NCBI RefSeq assembly: GCF_030936135.1
Contig: NC_082637.1
Location: forward strand, 12,165,001-12,229,000
DNA length: 64,000 nt
Source of the DNA: Gavia stellata
Lineage: Eukaryota > Chordata > Aves > Gaviiformes > Gaviidae
Direction: 5' to 3'
Shown here: piece by piece, positions 39,001-48,679 of the stretch
How positions within the stretch are numbered: the stretch's first letter is position 1
How the letters are laid out: each line of letters opens with the position of its first letter
Notes under the pieces: model-generated
Told to the model about the DNA's origin: nothing
Databases searched by the model: none
What the model saw: only the letters and a program-made list of their open reading frames with translations
Program-made: the position numbers and the translations under genes

Positions 39001-42000
39001 TCAGCTGGCCTCCCACGCTCCCCGTCGGAGCACGTCTTCTCCCTCGGAAAGCTGCATGGTGCCAGGTCTGCTTTCTGCTGAACTGCTGCCACTCACCACA
39101 ACAGACGTGGCTGCACCTCAGCAGCGGGTGCTGCAGCTCTTTGCACGCCCTGCCCTACCTCTGAGCACCCACAGCCCCTGCAGGGACTGCAAAGCATTCC
39201 CAAAAATGTGGGGGGAAAAAACCTCCCAGTTGTGCTCCCAGGGTGCTGCAATGAGCGCACTGGGAGATAATGTGCAAGAAGAGGACTCCTTGCAGGGGTC
39301 CCAGCAGGAAAACATAGTAGGGTACCAACAAGAGCTGCCTGTCCTTGCAGGTGAGAAAGCCTCCATGCTCAGCCATGCAGAGCCCTTCCGGTCCCAATGA
39401 GCACTAAATGCCACCCCCCTTCCCCCAGCAGCCTTCGATCCAGCCAAGTTTCCCCCTTTCACTCGCTCCCTCCTTCTTGCTTTCTCCCCCTGTTGCTCAC
39501 TCCCTCTCAGCCCTCCCATTTTGGGATACTGGTGCTGCCGCAAGCGCCAGCTCCCTTCCCTCCTTGACATCCAACACCATCCAACAACACTTTCCTGCCG
39601 AGTTCAGGCAGACGCTGCCATTACCAGCGTGCTGCTCGGCATGTCCTGCGGCCCGGGAGGAAGGGTAGGAGCAGCTTTCGGCAGGGTGAGGAGCCAGCGC
39701 AACTGTGAGCCGCTGCTAATTCCGCATGGGAAAGGCACCAATGCAGAAGGCTGCTCGCAGGAGACCTCACCACAGGGACATAGGGGTGGACCACGCACCC
39801 GAGGGACTCAGGATCATTTGCACAAAGCAAGAGGCACACCTCGGCAAAGCCAGGCAATAAGGAGGGAGGCCAGAGGGTCTGCCTTATATGCCTGCCCCCT
39901 CCATCCTCAGCTTTTCACATTTTAGGGGGTACACAGCCTGAAGCTGCTGCAGGGCACCTGACAACACTGAAAGACATGTGCCACTCACAGCGTGGATGCT
40001 GCCTGGCAGCAATGTGGCCATCAGTGCTGCCTGCTCGCCTGCAACTCCAGCAGAAGTTCGATGGCTTGTGTGTGGCGGGCAGGGCAGCAGGCTCGCTTCT
40101 AGCTTGGACATCCTGCTCTCTTATCAGCTGGGCACACGATGCCCTGTGCTTGGCCACAGGGACCACTGGGATCCTGCCAGAGCCTCCTCTCCCCCCTGGG
40201 ACCCAGCCCTGGGCCAGACCTGGATCAAAGCCCTGCGGGATAAGGCCAGTTCCCAAGGGATGCCAGGGCAGGACCACCTTGCTGTGCCCCTAAGGAAGAA
40301 GCTCCTGCCTGCAGATCAGTCCCAGGCTGTGGGGCGACCAGTTGGAGCTCATGGCCCAGAGAAGAGGGTGTTATCGTGGTGCTCAGTGAGCCACGAGGTA
40401 CCAGGACACTCAGAGATGCACAGAGTGCAGGTCCCAAAGCAGGCACCAGCCACAGCAGCCAGGTCCCAGCCTACAAAACACATCCAAGCACCATGTCCCT
40501 TGAAAATAATAATCTCATTATGGTACCCGGACTGTGCCACTGTGCTCATGCTGCCCACAGCCAGCTCCCCAGGCCAGTCTGTGGCAAGCATGGCACAGGG
40601 TCTGGGCAGCAGGGCACAAAACTTGAACTTCCTTCTGCCAAGCCACACGATGAGCCCCTCTATGGGAGGGCTGTGCCGTCCCAGCCCTACCTCCACTAGT
40701 ACAGCCCTTGTTCTCCATCCAGACACACACGCCGTGCAGCACCCATGTCCTTTCTGCCCAGGACACCACCCCATGCGCTGCCCATGGGAGCACTGATCCC
40801 TCCCAAGCTTGGCTGCATTAAAGCCCCTTCGTGTTTATAAACTCTGACCCACTGCAAGCCTTTTGGGATCAGCCTTTAATCTGCCACCGGTAGCACAGGT
40901 CGCCGCAGGGATTGTTCTTTGTGCTCCTGGGGGAGGACTGCTCGGGCTGCAGGGCCCAAGAATGGGCCAGCTCTCCCCCGGAGGGGCAAGGGTTTGGGTG
41001 GAAGAAGACATAGGGCAGGCTTTATTCCAGGGCACATTCCTGCTCCCTGTAAGCCCAACTGCCCCAGCAAGTGCTGGGGAAAGAGGAAACAATTGTAGAG
41101 CACTGCAGAGAAAGGGCCATCCCAGAAGAAGGGATAAAAATGGGGAAATCCCTGGGGACAGATCAGTGCTTGGAGCTGGGGAATGAGCTGAAAAAGGGGT
41201 ATTCAGCAAGAGAAATGGGCTCAGCTGGAGGAAAAGCACACTGGGTAATGAGCAAGAAGACGACATGGAGAGCAGGACAGGTCTGAATAGGAGGGAGAGA
41301 GGAAAGAGGCTGCAGTGGGAAAGGGAGTTATCATTCCCAAAGGCAGCCATAACACAGGACTCAGGTCTCTGGGCAACCCAGAGGCTCCTCAGAGAGCAAC
41401 CCCATGGCAAAGTCCCAGTGACAAACCCCTGACTTGGCTGAGTGCCCAGAGCTGGGGAGAGGGCACCAGTCCTACCTCAGGCACAAGCCTCGAGGAAGAG
41501 GGAGCCAGCACATCGCCTGGCAGTGGTGCTGAGACATGCAGCTTCTAGCGCCTGGCAGCAGCCTTGGTGGGTCCCAGCTGAGACCTGCTCCCTTACAGGA
41601 CTCCAGATAGATCTTCAGCCTCTAACACCAGTACAGCATGGGCCAGGCTGCCTGACCCCTACCTTCCTCCCTGCCACCTCCCACCCCTCACCTCCTTTTC
41701 CCATCTCCATCCCAGTCTCCCCTCCCACCCATCCCAAACCCCACGCGGTGCCCAGCCGCTTGCTGCCAGCGCACCACACCGGTATGCTGAACGCCTGACG
41801 CCCTCCCACCCTGTGGCCTGGGTTACTTCATCTCTGTGGCAAGAACCATCTGCGTCCCTCTCTCTGTCCAGTGCTCAGCCCGGCAAGAGCGGCTTTGGTA
41901 AGAAATGTGATTCATTGCAATAACAAAAGCAGCTCCTGGCACCAAACAATTGCCGGTTGGTACCACAGGGCAGCTGTCCTGGCAGAGGTCAGGGCAACTC

Positions 42001-43307
42001 CTGACCAGAGGCAAAACCAAGGACACGTTATGAGGCTAAGCCCGGGAAACAAACCCGCGGGCAAAGCTGGGACGAGGAGCGTAGCCAGGGACAGGAACGT
42101 CCCAGTGCAGCGCTCAGCCCCACGTGAGTGAATGCATGGCACTGCCCCAAAATCCCTGCTGAGCACTGGCAGCACCACAGTCCCCAGTCAGAAAAGGGAC
42201 CAAGACCGGAGACCCAGGACTTTTCCCTCAGAACAGTGACCCTGAAATCTGAAAGACCCCATGCCACCAGCAAGACAGCTCTTGGGGGTGGGGGGGGGAG
42301 GTTTGGCACACAACACCACACAGCCCTGAGTTCAGGCACGTCCCCCGTTCCCCATCGTCAGCCATGGGGCAGACCCCTACCAACTCCTCAGCAGGGCCAG
42401 ACCCCATCCTTGCTGGGCTGTGGGGGCACAATGTGGGTGCAGGGCCAGACACAGCAGACCCCGCTGGGGAGAGGCCATGCTGCAGGACAAAGGGGACCAG
42501 CCGCCATCCCGCCACGCTGGGGTCCGGGGCTAGACCCTCCAGCTGGTCCCAGCGAGGCACTGCTTGCTGCACAGCCCCAGCTACCCCCATACCAGAAGCC
42601 GCGAGCCCCCTAATCTGATGCAAAAGGGACTTAGTGGGGGAAAAGGGCTGCACACCAGGCAGGGGCCCCCAGCACCTGGGCAGGGGTCGGGCGCACAGGA
42701 GTTGGCGGGAGCGGGGACAAAGGCAGAGGCGTGCTGGGGTGGGGGGGCAGCTCCCGCAGCTGGGCTATGTGGGGGGGCACAGCCTCCCAGGAGCACCCCA
42801 CACTGGGGCACACCTGGGCCCCTAACAAGGGTGCAGCAGCCCCCCCAAACCAAGCAAGGGGAGAGCTCCCCAGCATTGGGGACCCCCCCCAAAGCCTTAG
42901 GCATCCCAAATCCAGCACCCCAGGCATTGGGGTGCCCCATGCATCAAGGACCCCAAAGCCAGCAAGGGGGGGAACCCCATGCATCAGGGCACCCCACACA
43001 TCAGGGACCCCAAACTCAGTATTGGGGTGCTCCATATATCAGGGTGCCCAGGCACCAGCATGCCTAAACCCCGCCCCGGGGTGCCCCGTGCATCGGGGTG
43101 CCCCGCGCATAGGGGACCCCAGACCCAGCAGCGGGGTGCCCCACGCATCGGGGCGGCCCGCGCACGGGGGACCCCCTGCTCACCCTTCTCCCGGGAGTGC
43201 GGGGAGTCCTCGCCGCCGTGCTCTTCCTCGTCGTGCTCGCTGCCGGCGCCGGCGCGGCCCAGGGCGGCCAGGAGCAGGAGGGAGACCCGCAGCGCGGCGC
43301 GGCTCAT
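26964..43307 (-). CDS. CA9: Carbonic anhydrase IX, membrane-anchored (12 coding exons)
   Basis: CA9 is a zinc enzyme at the cell surface that interconverts CO2 and bicarbonate with the active site outside; in mammals it is a HIF target. Exons in order: 43184-43307, 35871-35900, 34423-34593, 32077-32219, 31213-31305, 30856-30922, 30368-30525, 30087-30228, 27619-27642, 27411-27440, 27182-27275, 26964-27027; 1140 bp, 379 residues, every junction in phase. Signal peptide about 1-22, acidic stretch 24-41, carbonic anhydrase domain about 45-300, stalk 310-328, membrane span 329-352, tail ending [12 protein letters not shown]. Zinc ligands are His133, His135, His158; proton-shuttle His107; Thr239-Thr240; Cys63 and Cys243 for the disulfide; FNQT sequon at Asn253. 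CA9 is favoured over CA12/CA14 by RNNGH, PGSEHTV.G.RF.AEIHVVH, WTVFNQT and GD.LA..FG.LFAVT.

.AFL. It is shorter than human CA9 (459). Confidence 0.95.
27182..27275 (-). CDS. CA9: CA9 exon 11 (membrane span)
   Basis: 94 bp encoding (G)[20 protein letters not shown] then [10 protein letters not shown] and two bases of Arg359. It aligns well with the human CA9 membrane segment GDILALVFGLLFAVTSVAFL and has a basic stop-transfer flank. Confidence 0.95.
27411..27440 (-). CDS. CA9: CA9 exon 10 (30-bp stalk micro-exon)
   Basis: 30 bp encoding [10 protein letters not shown], with the first codon split, between CCTTTGCAG and GTGAGC. It keeps phase 1 on both sides, so skipping it is frame-neutral. It forms part of a short Ser/Ala stalk. 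Confidence 0.88.
27619..27642 (-). CDS. CA9: CA9 exon 9 (24-bp stalk micro-exon)
   Basis: 24 bp encoding (G)NDGSAAA, between CTCTTCCAG and GTAGGT, phase 1 both sides. It was found by phase and splice context rather than by similarity, so it is slightly less certain than the domain exons. Confidence 0.85.
28215..28382 (+). mobile_element. CR1 LINE 3' end
   Basis: Reads GGGCTGCCCAGGGAGGTGG then GTGGAGTCACCATCCCTGGA, TTGGACTTGATGATCTAAAG, TTTTCCAACC and the terminal octamers GATTCTACGATTCTATG. This is the diagnostic 3' end of avian CR1 retrotransposons. The copy is 5'-truncated. Confidence 0.93.
29050..29560 (+). mobile_element. Decayed CR1 reverse-transcriptase fragment
   Basis: A 78-codon frame at 29056-29292 includes [20 protein letters not shown], matching the CR1 reverse-transcriptase pattern (A-V-D...L-S-K-A-F-D-x-V-x-H). 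Weaker similarity to later CR1 sequence continues to about 29560. It is broken and inactive. Confidence 0.75.
30087..30228 (-). CDS. CA9: CA9 exon 8
   Basis: 142 bp, from phase 0 to one base of Gly310, encoding [20 protein letters not shown] onward to FSTKQLPS. The L.NNYR..Q.L.GR.V.ASF core is the standard C-terminal strand of alpha carbonic anhydrases. Confidence 0.95.
30368..30525 (-). CDS. CA9: CA9 exon 7 (substrate-site exon)
   Basis: 158 bp encoding (G)[20 protein letters not shown] onward to MLLSHDQ. It carries GSLTTPPC, including the catalytic Thr pair and the disulfide Cys243, and WTVFNQT with the N-glycosylation sequon. The donor GTCCGT is weaker than its neighbours. Confidence 0.96.
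30856..30922 (-). CDS. CA9: CA9 exon 6
   Basis: 67 bp encoding [20 protein letters not shown] then RE and one base of Gly210. It matches the NsAYeqlLshLeeI helix of human CA9. Acceptor ATTGCAG, donor GTAAGG. Confidence 0.94.
31213..31305 (-). CDS. CA9: CA9 exon 5
   Basis: 93 bp, phase 0 to 0, encoding [20 protein letters not shown] then [11 protein letters not shown]. It contains the third zinc ligand, His158. Confidence 0.96.
32077..32219 (-). CDS. CA9: CA9 exon 4
   Basis: 143 bp encoding (V)[20 protein letters not shown] then VQLHLHWG and [15 protein letters not shown]. It contains zinc ligands His133 and His135 and Glu145 of the proton network. Confidence 0.96.
32220..34422. other. CA9 intron 3, nothing recognised
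   Basis: About 2.2 kb. The middle part (32760-34000) is clearly more AT-rich than the rest of the gene. It shows no exon and no repeat I can name. Confidence 0.5.
34423..34593 (-). CDS. CA9: CA9 exon 3
   Basis: 171 bp encoding (D)[20 protein letters not shown] onward to [10 protein letters not shown]. It contains Cys63, the QSPI.I signature and proton-shuttle His107. Acceptor TGTACCAG, donor GTGGGC. Confidence 0.96.
34594..35870. other. CA9 intron 2, nothing recognised
   Basis: About 1.3 kb between exon 3 and the 30-bp exon 2, with no conserved exon or recognisable repeat. Confidence 0.5.
35871..35900 (-). CDS. CA9: CA9 exon 2 (30-bp micro-exon)
   Basis: 30 bp encoding [10 protein letters not shown] plus one base of Asp52, between TTTTTTTCAAG and GTAAATAC. 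It bridges exon 1 phase 1 and exon 3 perfectly and supplies the HSHWSYEG entry motif of the carbonic anhydrase fold (human CA9 DQSHWRYGG). Human CA9 also has a very small second exon. Confidence 0.93.
35901..42880. other. Left and central part of CA9 intron 1, no gene seen
   Basis: About 7 kb of the 7.3-kb first intron. It contains many short frames without support, a C12 run near 38083-38094 and no recognised element. HIF or other enhancers could lie here, but none stands out. Confidence 0.5.
42885..43170. repeat. Degenerate GC-rich tandem repeat at the start of CA9 intron 1
   Basis: Words such as GGGGTGCCCCATGCATCAGG and GACCCCAAA recur with a roughly 30-45 bp spacing right next to exon 1. 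It is a second, weaker array on the downstream side of the CA9 promoter. Confidence 0.65.
43184..43307 (-). CDS. CA9: CA9 exon 1 (signal peptide and acidic N-terminus)
   Basis: 124 bp encoding [20 protein letters not shown] then [20 protein letters not shown] and K plus one base of Gly42. The ATG has G at -3 and A at +4; no upstream in-frame ATG is present. The hydrophobic core LLLLAALG and AGAG/S cleavage site mark a signal peptide. The acidic stretch of under 20 residues replaces the long repeated acidic proteoglycan-like region of human CA9. Donor GTGAGC. Confidence 0.93.
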
Positions 43308-43373
43308 CTCCAGCAAGTGCGCGGGTGCGGGACGGCCGGCGGCTCCCTGCCTGCCTGCCTGCCCGGCCGCGCG

Positions 43374-43380
43374 TACGTGA
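43374..43380 (+). promoter_or_regulatory. Hypoxia-response-element-like TACGTGA in the CA9 promoter/5' UTR
   Basis: TACGTG contains the HIF core RCGTG and lies 67 bp before the CA9 start codon, on the strand opposite to CA9. Human CA9 carries a TACGTG-type element immediately beside its transcription start. Position and orientation make this a good candidate, though one 6-base match is weak alone. Confidence 0.5.
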
Positions 43381-43407
43381 GAGCGGGCGGGGAGGAGGCG
43401 GCGGCTC

Positions 43408-43414
43408 TGACTCA
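43408..43414. promoter_or_regulatory. AP-1 site (TGACTCA) in the CA9 promoter
   Basis: A perfect palindromic TGACTCA about 100 bp before the CA9 start codon, next to GGGCGG-type Sp1 boxes at 43384-43400. The combination resembles the Sp1/AP-1 organisation known for the human CA9 promoter. Confidence 0.55.
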
Positions 43415-43425
43415 GCCGCCGTTAC

Positions 43426-43433
43426 CTTTTATA
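43426..43433 (-). promoter_or_regulatory. TATA box candidate of CA9
   Basis: TATAAAAG on the minus strand about 120 bp before the CA9 start codon, in otherwise GC-rich sequence. It would place initiation near 43400. Human CA9 is described as TATA-less, so this is a difference if used. Confidence 0.55.
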
Positions 43434-43459
43434 GAGGCTGGAGGCAAAGTCTGCCGCCG

Positions 43460-43487
43460 CCCGGCCCGGCCCGGCCCGGCCCGGCCA
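43460..43487. repeat. (GGCCC)n pentanucleotide
   Basis: About five CCGGC/GGCCC units just upstream of the TATA candidate. Confidence 0.85.
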
Positions 43488-43497
43488 GGTGAGCCGC

Positions 43498-44985
43498 CCG
43501 GTGCGACCCCTCAGCCGAGGGTGTCCCCTCGCCTCAGTGGCGGGTGAGGGACGCCTGTCCTCAACAATGGCTGAAGGAGTCCTGGGCCGTGGGTGTCCCC
43601 TCTCCACAGCGATGGGTGAAGGGCCCCTCAGTGGTGGGGGGCCCCTCTCCTCAGTGGTGGGGTTGGGACCCCTCAGCCATGGGTGTCCCCTCTCCTCAGC
43701 AGTGGGTGAAGGACCCCTCAGCAGTGGGTGTCCCCTCTCCTCAATGTCGGGGTTGGGAACCCTCAGCCATGGGTGTCCCCTCTCCTCAGTGGTGGGGTTG
43801 GGACCCCTCAGCGGTGGGTGTCCCCTCTCCTCAGCAGTGGGTGAAGGGCCCCTCAGCAGTGGGTGTCCCCTCTCCTCAGTGGTGGGGTTGGGACCCCTCA
43901 GCCATGGGTGTCCCCTCTCCTCAGCAGTGGGTGAAGGACCCCTCAGCAGTGGGTGTCCCCTCTCCTCAATGTCGGGGTTGGGAACCCTCAGCCATGGGTG
44001 TCCCCTCTCCTCAGTGGTGGGGTTGGGACCCCTCAGCGGTGGGTGTCCCCTCTCCTCAGCAGTGGGTGAAGGGCCCCTCAGCAGTGGGTGTCCCCTCTCC
44101 TCAGTGGTGGGGTTGGGACCCCTCAGCCATGGGTGTCCCCTCTCCTCAGCAGTGGGTGAAGGACCCCTCAGCAGTGGGTGTCCCCTCTCCTCAATGTCGG
44201 GGTTGGGACCCCTCAGCCATGGGTGTCCCCTCTCCTCAGTGGTGGGGTTGGGACCCCTCAGCAGTGGGTGTCCCCTCTCCTCAGCAGTGGGTGAAGGGCC
44301 CCTCAGCAGTGGGTGTCCCCTCTCCTCAGTGGTGGGGTTGGGACCCCTCAGCCATGGGTGTCCCCTCTCCTCAGCAGTGGGTGAAGGACCCCTCAGCAGT
44401 GGGTGTCCCCTCTCCTCAATGTCGGGGTTGGGACCCCTCAGCCATGGGTGTCCCCTCTCCTCAGTGGTGGGGTTGGGACCCCTCAGCAGTGGGTGTCCCT
44501 TCTCCTCAGTGGTGTTGGGGTTGGGACTCCTCAGCCATGGGTGTCCCTTCTCCTCAGCAGTGGGTGAAGGACCCCTCAGTGGTGGGTGTCCCCTCTCCTC
44601 AGTGGTGGGGTTAGGACCCCTCAGCCATGGGTGTCCCCTCTCCTCACCAGTGGGTGAAGGACCTCACAGCAGTGGGTGTCCCCTCTCCTCAGTGGTGTTG
44701 GAGTTGGGACCCTCAGCCATGGGTGTCCCCTCTCCTCAATGTTGGGGTTGGAACCCCTCAGCAGTGGGTGTCCTCTGTCCTCAGTGGTGGGTGAGGGACT
44801 CCTCGGCACTGTCTCCTCTCTTCAGTGGCAGGGGAAGGACTGACTCCTCAGTGGTGGGTGTCTCCTCTCCTCAGTGGTGAACAAGGGATCCCTCAGTGTC
44901 GGGTGTCCCTTCTTCTCAGCAATGGGTGAAGGACCCCTCAGCAGCAGGTTTCTCTCTCTTCAGCAGTGGGTGTCCTCTCTTGTTA
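43498..44985. repeat. 45-bp minisatellite with 225-bp higher-order repeat upstream of CA9
   Basis: Units of 45 bp follow the form GTGGTGGGGTTGGGACCCCT CAGCCATGGG TGTCCCCTCTCCTCA. Five variant monomers form a block: the diagnostic ATGTCGGGG monomer recurs at 43746, 43971, 44196 and 44421, exactly 225 bp apart each time. Units before 43600 and after about 44490 are diverged. Because 45 is a multiple of 3, two plus-strand frames (463 and 356 codons) stay open with a 15-residue period; neither has gene context. Confidence 0.97.
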
Positions 44986-45114
44986 GTGATATACAGTTAA
45001 GAAAAGCATTTCTTTCTCTTGGGGCTAGAGGATGACACAACTCTGCTCTGGGCAGAAGTCCTGCCTTTCTGCTGCTCCTCAGAAGTGGCGGGAAGTGTGT
45101 GGGTGCAGCTTAGT

Positions 45115-45765
45115 GTATGTACGTAGTGTACCTGGATCCCAAAAACCTTTGAACAAGGTTCTGCACCAAATGTCCTTAGTCCGTCTCATCCTATAGGATG
45201 CCAGTCTCCATGGTTCAGCAGACAGGTAATGGAAGGTAGGATGGCAGGTCAGTTTTCAAGGGGGAGGAAGGTTCCATAGATGCCTTCCTTGAGAACCGCT
45301 CTAGGGCTCGTGCTTTTCAGCATCTTCATAAATTGTCTGAAAAAGCACATGAGCAGTGATGGGACAGAATTAGCTGCGACACTAATTTAGGGCAGTACAA
45401 GACTGAAGCTGCCTTGAAGAGTTCAAGGGGACAATAACAGTGCTGAGTGACTGGGCACATCTACAGCAGATTGCAGTCCATCTTGGTAGACGCAAAGTGA
45501 TGCACAGGTGGTGTAATCACGGATGCATGGCACAAGGGTGGACTTAAATTAGCTAATGAAAGTCGCAGAAGAGATCAGAGAGTCGTGGTAATGTCAGCTC
45601 ACTGCTTGCCAAGAAAAAAGTAAAGTAAACATCAGGGATTATCAAGAAAGAAACAAAGAACAAAACAAAAAACCCCTGTCCTGCTGTTGTATAAATCTTG
45701 GGTGAAACCTCCTCTCACTTATTGCCCATGGTTTTGTTTCTCCCATCACAAAAGGCCACATGGGC
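45115..45765 (+). mobile_element. Decayed CR1-type LINE fragment
   Basis: The segment preserves the order of CR1 ORF2-to-3' sequence: GTACCTGGATCCCAAAAACC, then AGCAGTGATGGGACAGAATT with AGCTG, then CTGAGTGACTGGGCA, GCAAAGTGATGCACA and CCATCACAAAAGG. Many substitutions and gaps show it is old and inactive. Confidence 0.78.
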
Positions 45766-48679
45766 CCCATGCCTCTGCTAAACCAGTTTGCCCAGCTCTT
45801 TGCCAGCCCAAACCACTGGTCATCCCAGCACCTTCCTTTATGAATGTGCTCAGCGTAGCCCATGTGAATACACCCACATTCACAGACTTGCCGTCACTGC
45901 AAGAGGGCTCGAGACCCGTCAAACAGTCCAGGCAATCTTGCTGGGGCTAGGGCTGGATTGTGTGCTGAGCAGAAGGGACCTCTCCCGAAAAGCTTGCAGC
46001 TGGGAACACAAGCCACTGACCCTCGGCAGCCTGGCACCACGGGCTCCTGCCCTCCACTATGCCAGAGATGTTCCTTCACACCTGACCTCTCCGGAGAGCC
46101 TTGACTCTGATGGCAACCTGCAGGTATGATCAATGCACTCCCAAACTGCAGGCTTTATCCTGATTCACCTTGTTCCTTCCAACACCAGATAAACCGAACC
46201 ATCAGTTAAGAAGACATTCATTTATCAAGGCTCAAGGAAACAGGACTGTGGGGGGAAAACAAACCATAAAACACCATTCCAACACTCATTCCTTCTCATG
46301 TTGCTGTGGCTTATCTTATTAATGGTCTTCTTGAATGAAAAGGAAGAAGGCAGCTGAGTATGGCAGAAGAAGGACAGGCTCAGTCTATCGCTCTTTCAGG
46401 ACAAGCCCCACACAGTTCCACCTCACACCTGAGTATATGCCTTCTGTTTGCTTCCCCAGAGAGGTTACCCTGCGTTCCCTGCTTCGACTCTGTGCAAAGG
46501 GAGTAATCGTGGAGCCATTACTTTTGCCGCCCTGTCTTTCTTAGGTTTCATTGCCCTCCCTCTTCATTGCTCTTTGAGGCTGAGTGTATCATATCACAGA
46601 AGCTGTAATCACACGTGTCTTCTTTCCGCCTATTATCTCTTGTACGTTGTCAGCTTTTTTGTAGAGATGATACTTGGCAGCTGGGGACACTGTTAGAATG
46701 AAAGGTGACTCCATCATCAGGACACTTTGTCTGGATGTGCCTTCTGGGAACGCCGGGGGTTGTGAATCACAGCCCCATCCCATGAGCCTTGCAGGCCAAG
46801 TGGAAGACCACAGTGTTTGTCCTCCCGTACAAGGTTCACACCAATGTAATCTCCTCACCAAAAGGGCATCCCCCGGGCTTCTCTGGTAGACCTATGTCAG
46901 AGGAGATCTGGTCAGCCGGATTCAGGCCCCCGTAAGCAGCCCAGCTCTGTGGCCTACTTTGCTATGAGGTGTCTTGAAATGCATCAAACCTCTGCTCAGC
47001 TCAGCAAGGATCCAGCCTGAAGCACAAAGCACTGACGTACCAGGGAGCTCCTCTGATCCTCAGCAGCACAAGGCGCACTGGGCTGAGCTAGAGTGGATGT
47101 ACTTTTGGAAACACTGGCTGGTCTTGTCTTAGCTCCAGTGCTGTGGGGAGGAATGACCTCTAAATGCTTGTAAAAGGGTTTATTCTCAGGAAAATTACAT
47201 CATTCCCAGGAAAATTAACTCATGCTAAGGAAAGGCTTGGATGTCTAAAGAAACTTTAGGACTCTGGGCCTGATTCAGATTTGTACCAGTAATCCTTTCC
47301 CACAGGATATACTAACCAATTCCTGAGCTCTTTTGCGTGCTTATTGTCTGTTACTTTTAACTTAACAGCAGCGGGCAGTAGTTTGTCAGTGTTGTTGTGC
47401 CCATTCATGATTTAGAAGTTCCCTGGATGACTTCCAGGCGGATCTATGCCATTCACTGAGGTGAATCCCAGACACCGGCACCTGCAGTTTGTATTTCGTT
47501 ACTGAGATTTGGTTAGAATTGCCTAATTAGTAATCTTTCCTTCAAGGTGATATTAGACTCCGTTTTCCCATTGCAAAAGTTGCATAAAATGTCTCCTACC
47601 AATTGTTTTTGTTTTCATCTCTATAGCTGTACATTCAATGTGCTAGCACCATGGGCTTCCGAAGCCCTCCACCACCACAGAGCATAGCTTATCTCCAGCA
47701 AATAACCAACCTGCAGTGCCTAAGGGTAGGATGGCAAGGAATATTTTGAGGGCAGAGTGTTAATTAGCTTGTTGCTGTTCTTTGATTTTCTGGGACAATA
47801 GTTCGTAATTTCAGAGTAACCTCAGCACTTGTGTTATGGGGCTGTAGACCCAGTCTGGCCAGATCCTGGTCTGCTCTTCCCTGTAACCAAACTGTAGGAA
47901 GCAGGTAGCCAGAGGAGCCAGCTGACCTGGGAGCTCCTGGACCAGGGCCACCTCTGTGGTATGACAGCTGCTTTGGAGCTATGAATTCTAGCAGCTCGAG
48001 TAGAGATGGTTTTAAAATATACATTTTTGTGTTTCTATATACAATTATAATGTATAATATTTACACATCCATTGCTACCTGTTGGTAAAAACTAAACAAC
48101 AAAACAAAACAAAACAAACCTTGAGTAATGAGAAACTGAATTTTATTTTAATTTCAAGATATTTGCTTCCAAATCTGAGTTTCAAAATACCAAAACTTCT
48201 GGAAACTAGAAAGACTGTCTTCAGGCAAGGTCTACATAGGAGCCTCTGGAACCCTGTGTCAGTCTGTTCCAGGCGGGCAAGCAACCTCCCCAGCAGCTGC
48301 TGGCAAACACCAGCTATAGCATTGTCCCAGCAGGATAAAAATGTGGAGACTCAGGGCTGGCAAACACTTCCAAGAGCACTGAGCTGTGCCACGATCTCTC
48401 TCAAGCAGTGAATACGTAAATCTTTTTAATTACAGCAAACAGAACAAGATTCTACCTATAGCTATGCACAAATGAGGACTGACAGCACTTGCCTGGGCAC
48501 TGAGTCTGATCACCCTTTGTTGAAAAGCAACTACGTGGCCTTCCTCACGACTTGATCAAGCTATATGCGGAAAGCAGTGGTCCCCCTCCTTCCCTGTACT
48601 CCCTTGGGCTTATTATAAAACCTCAGTGTTTATGAATATTTTTTGATTTTTCCATTAAAATATATTTATTTGTTCCTAT
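45766..48679. other. AT-richer intergenic DNA, no gene seen
   Basis: No exon with family similarity or consistent splicing was found. The GC level falls clearly relative to the region left of 45 kb. Confidence 0.5.

Noticed and set aside
26964-43307. CA14 or CA12 identity for the carbonic anhydrase
   Set aside because: An APH1 neighbour first suggested CA14, but the WTVFNQT, PGSEHTV and membrane-span sequences and the acidic N-terminus fit CA9 best.
43489-44880. 463- and 356-codon plus-strand frames with a 15-residue period
   Set aside because: They follow from a 45-bp minisatellite divisible by 3; two overlapping frames are equally open, which argues against selection on either.
43498-44985. 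Regular repeats as a CRISPR array
   Set aside because: Units are contiguous without unique spacers and the locus is a vertebrate chromosome; this is a minisatellite.
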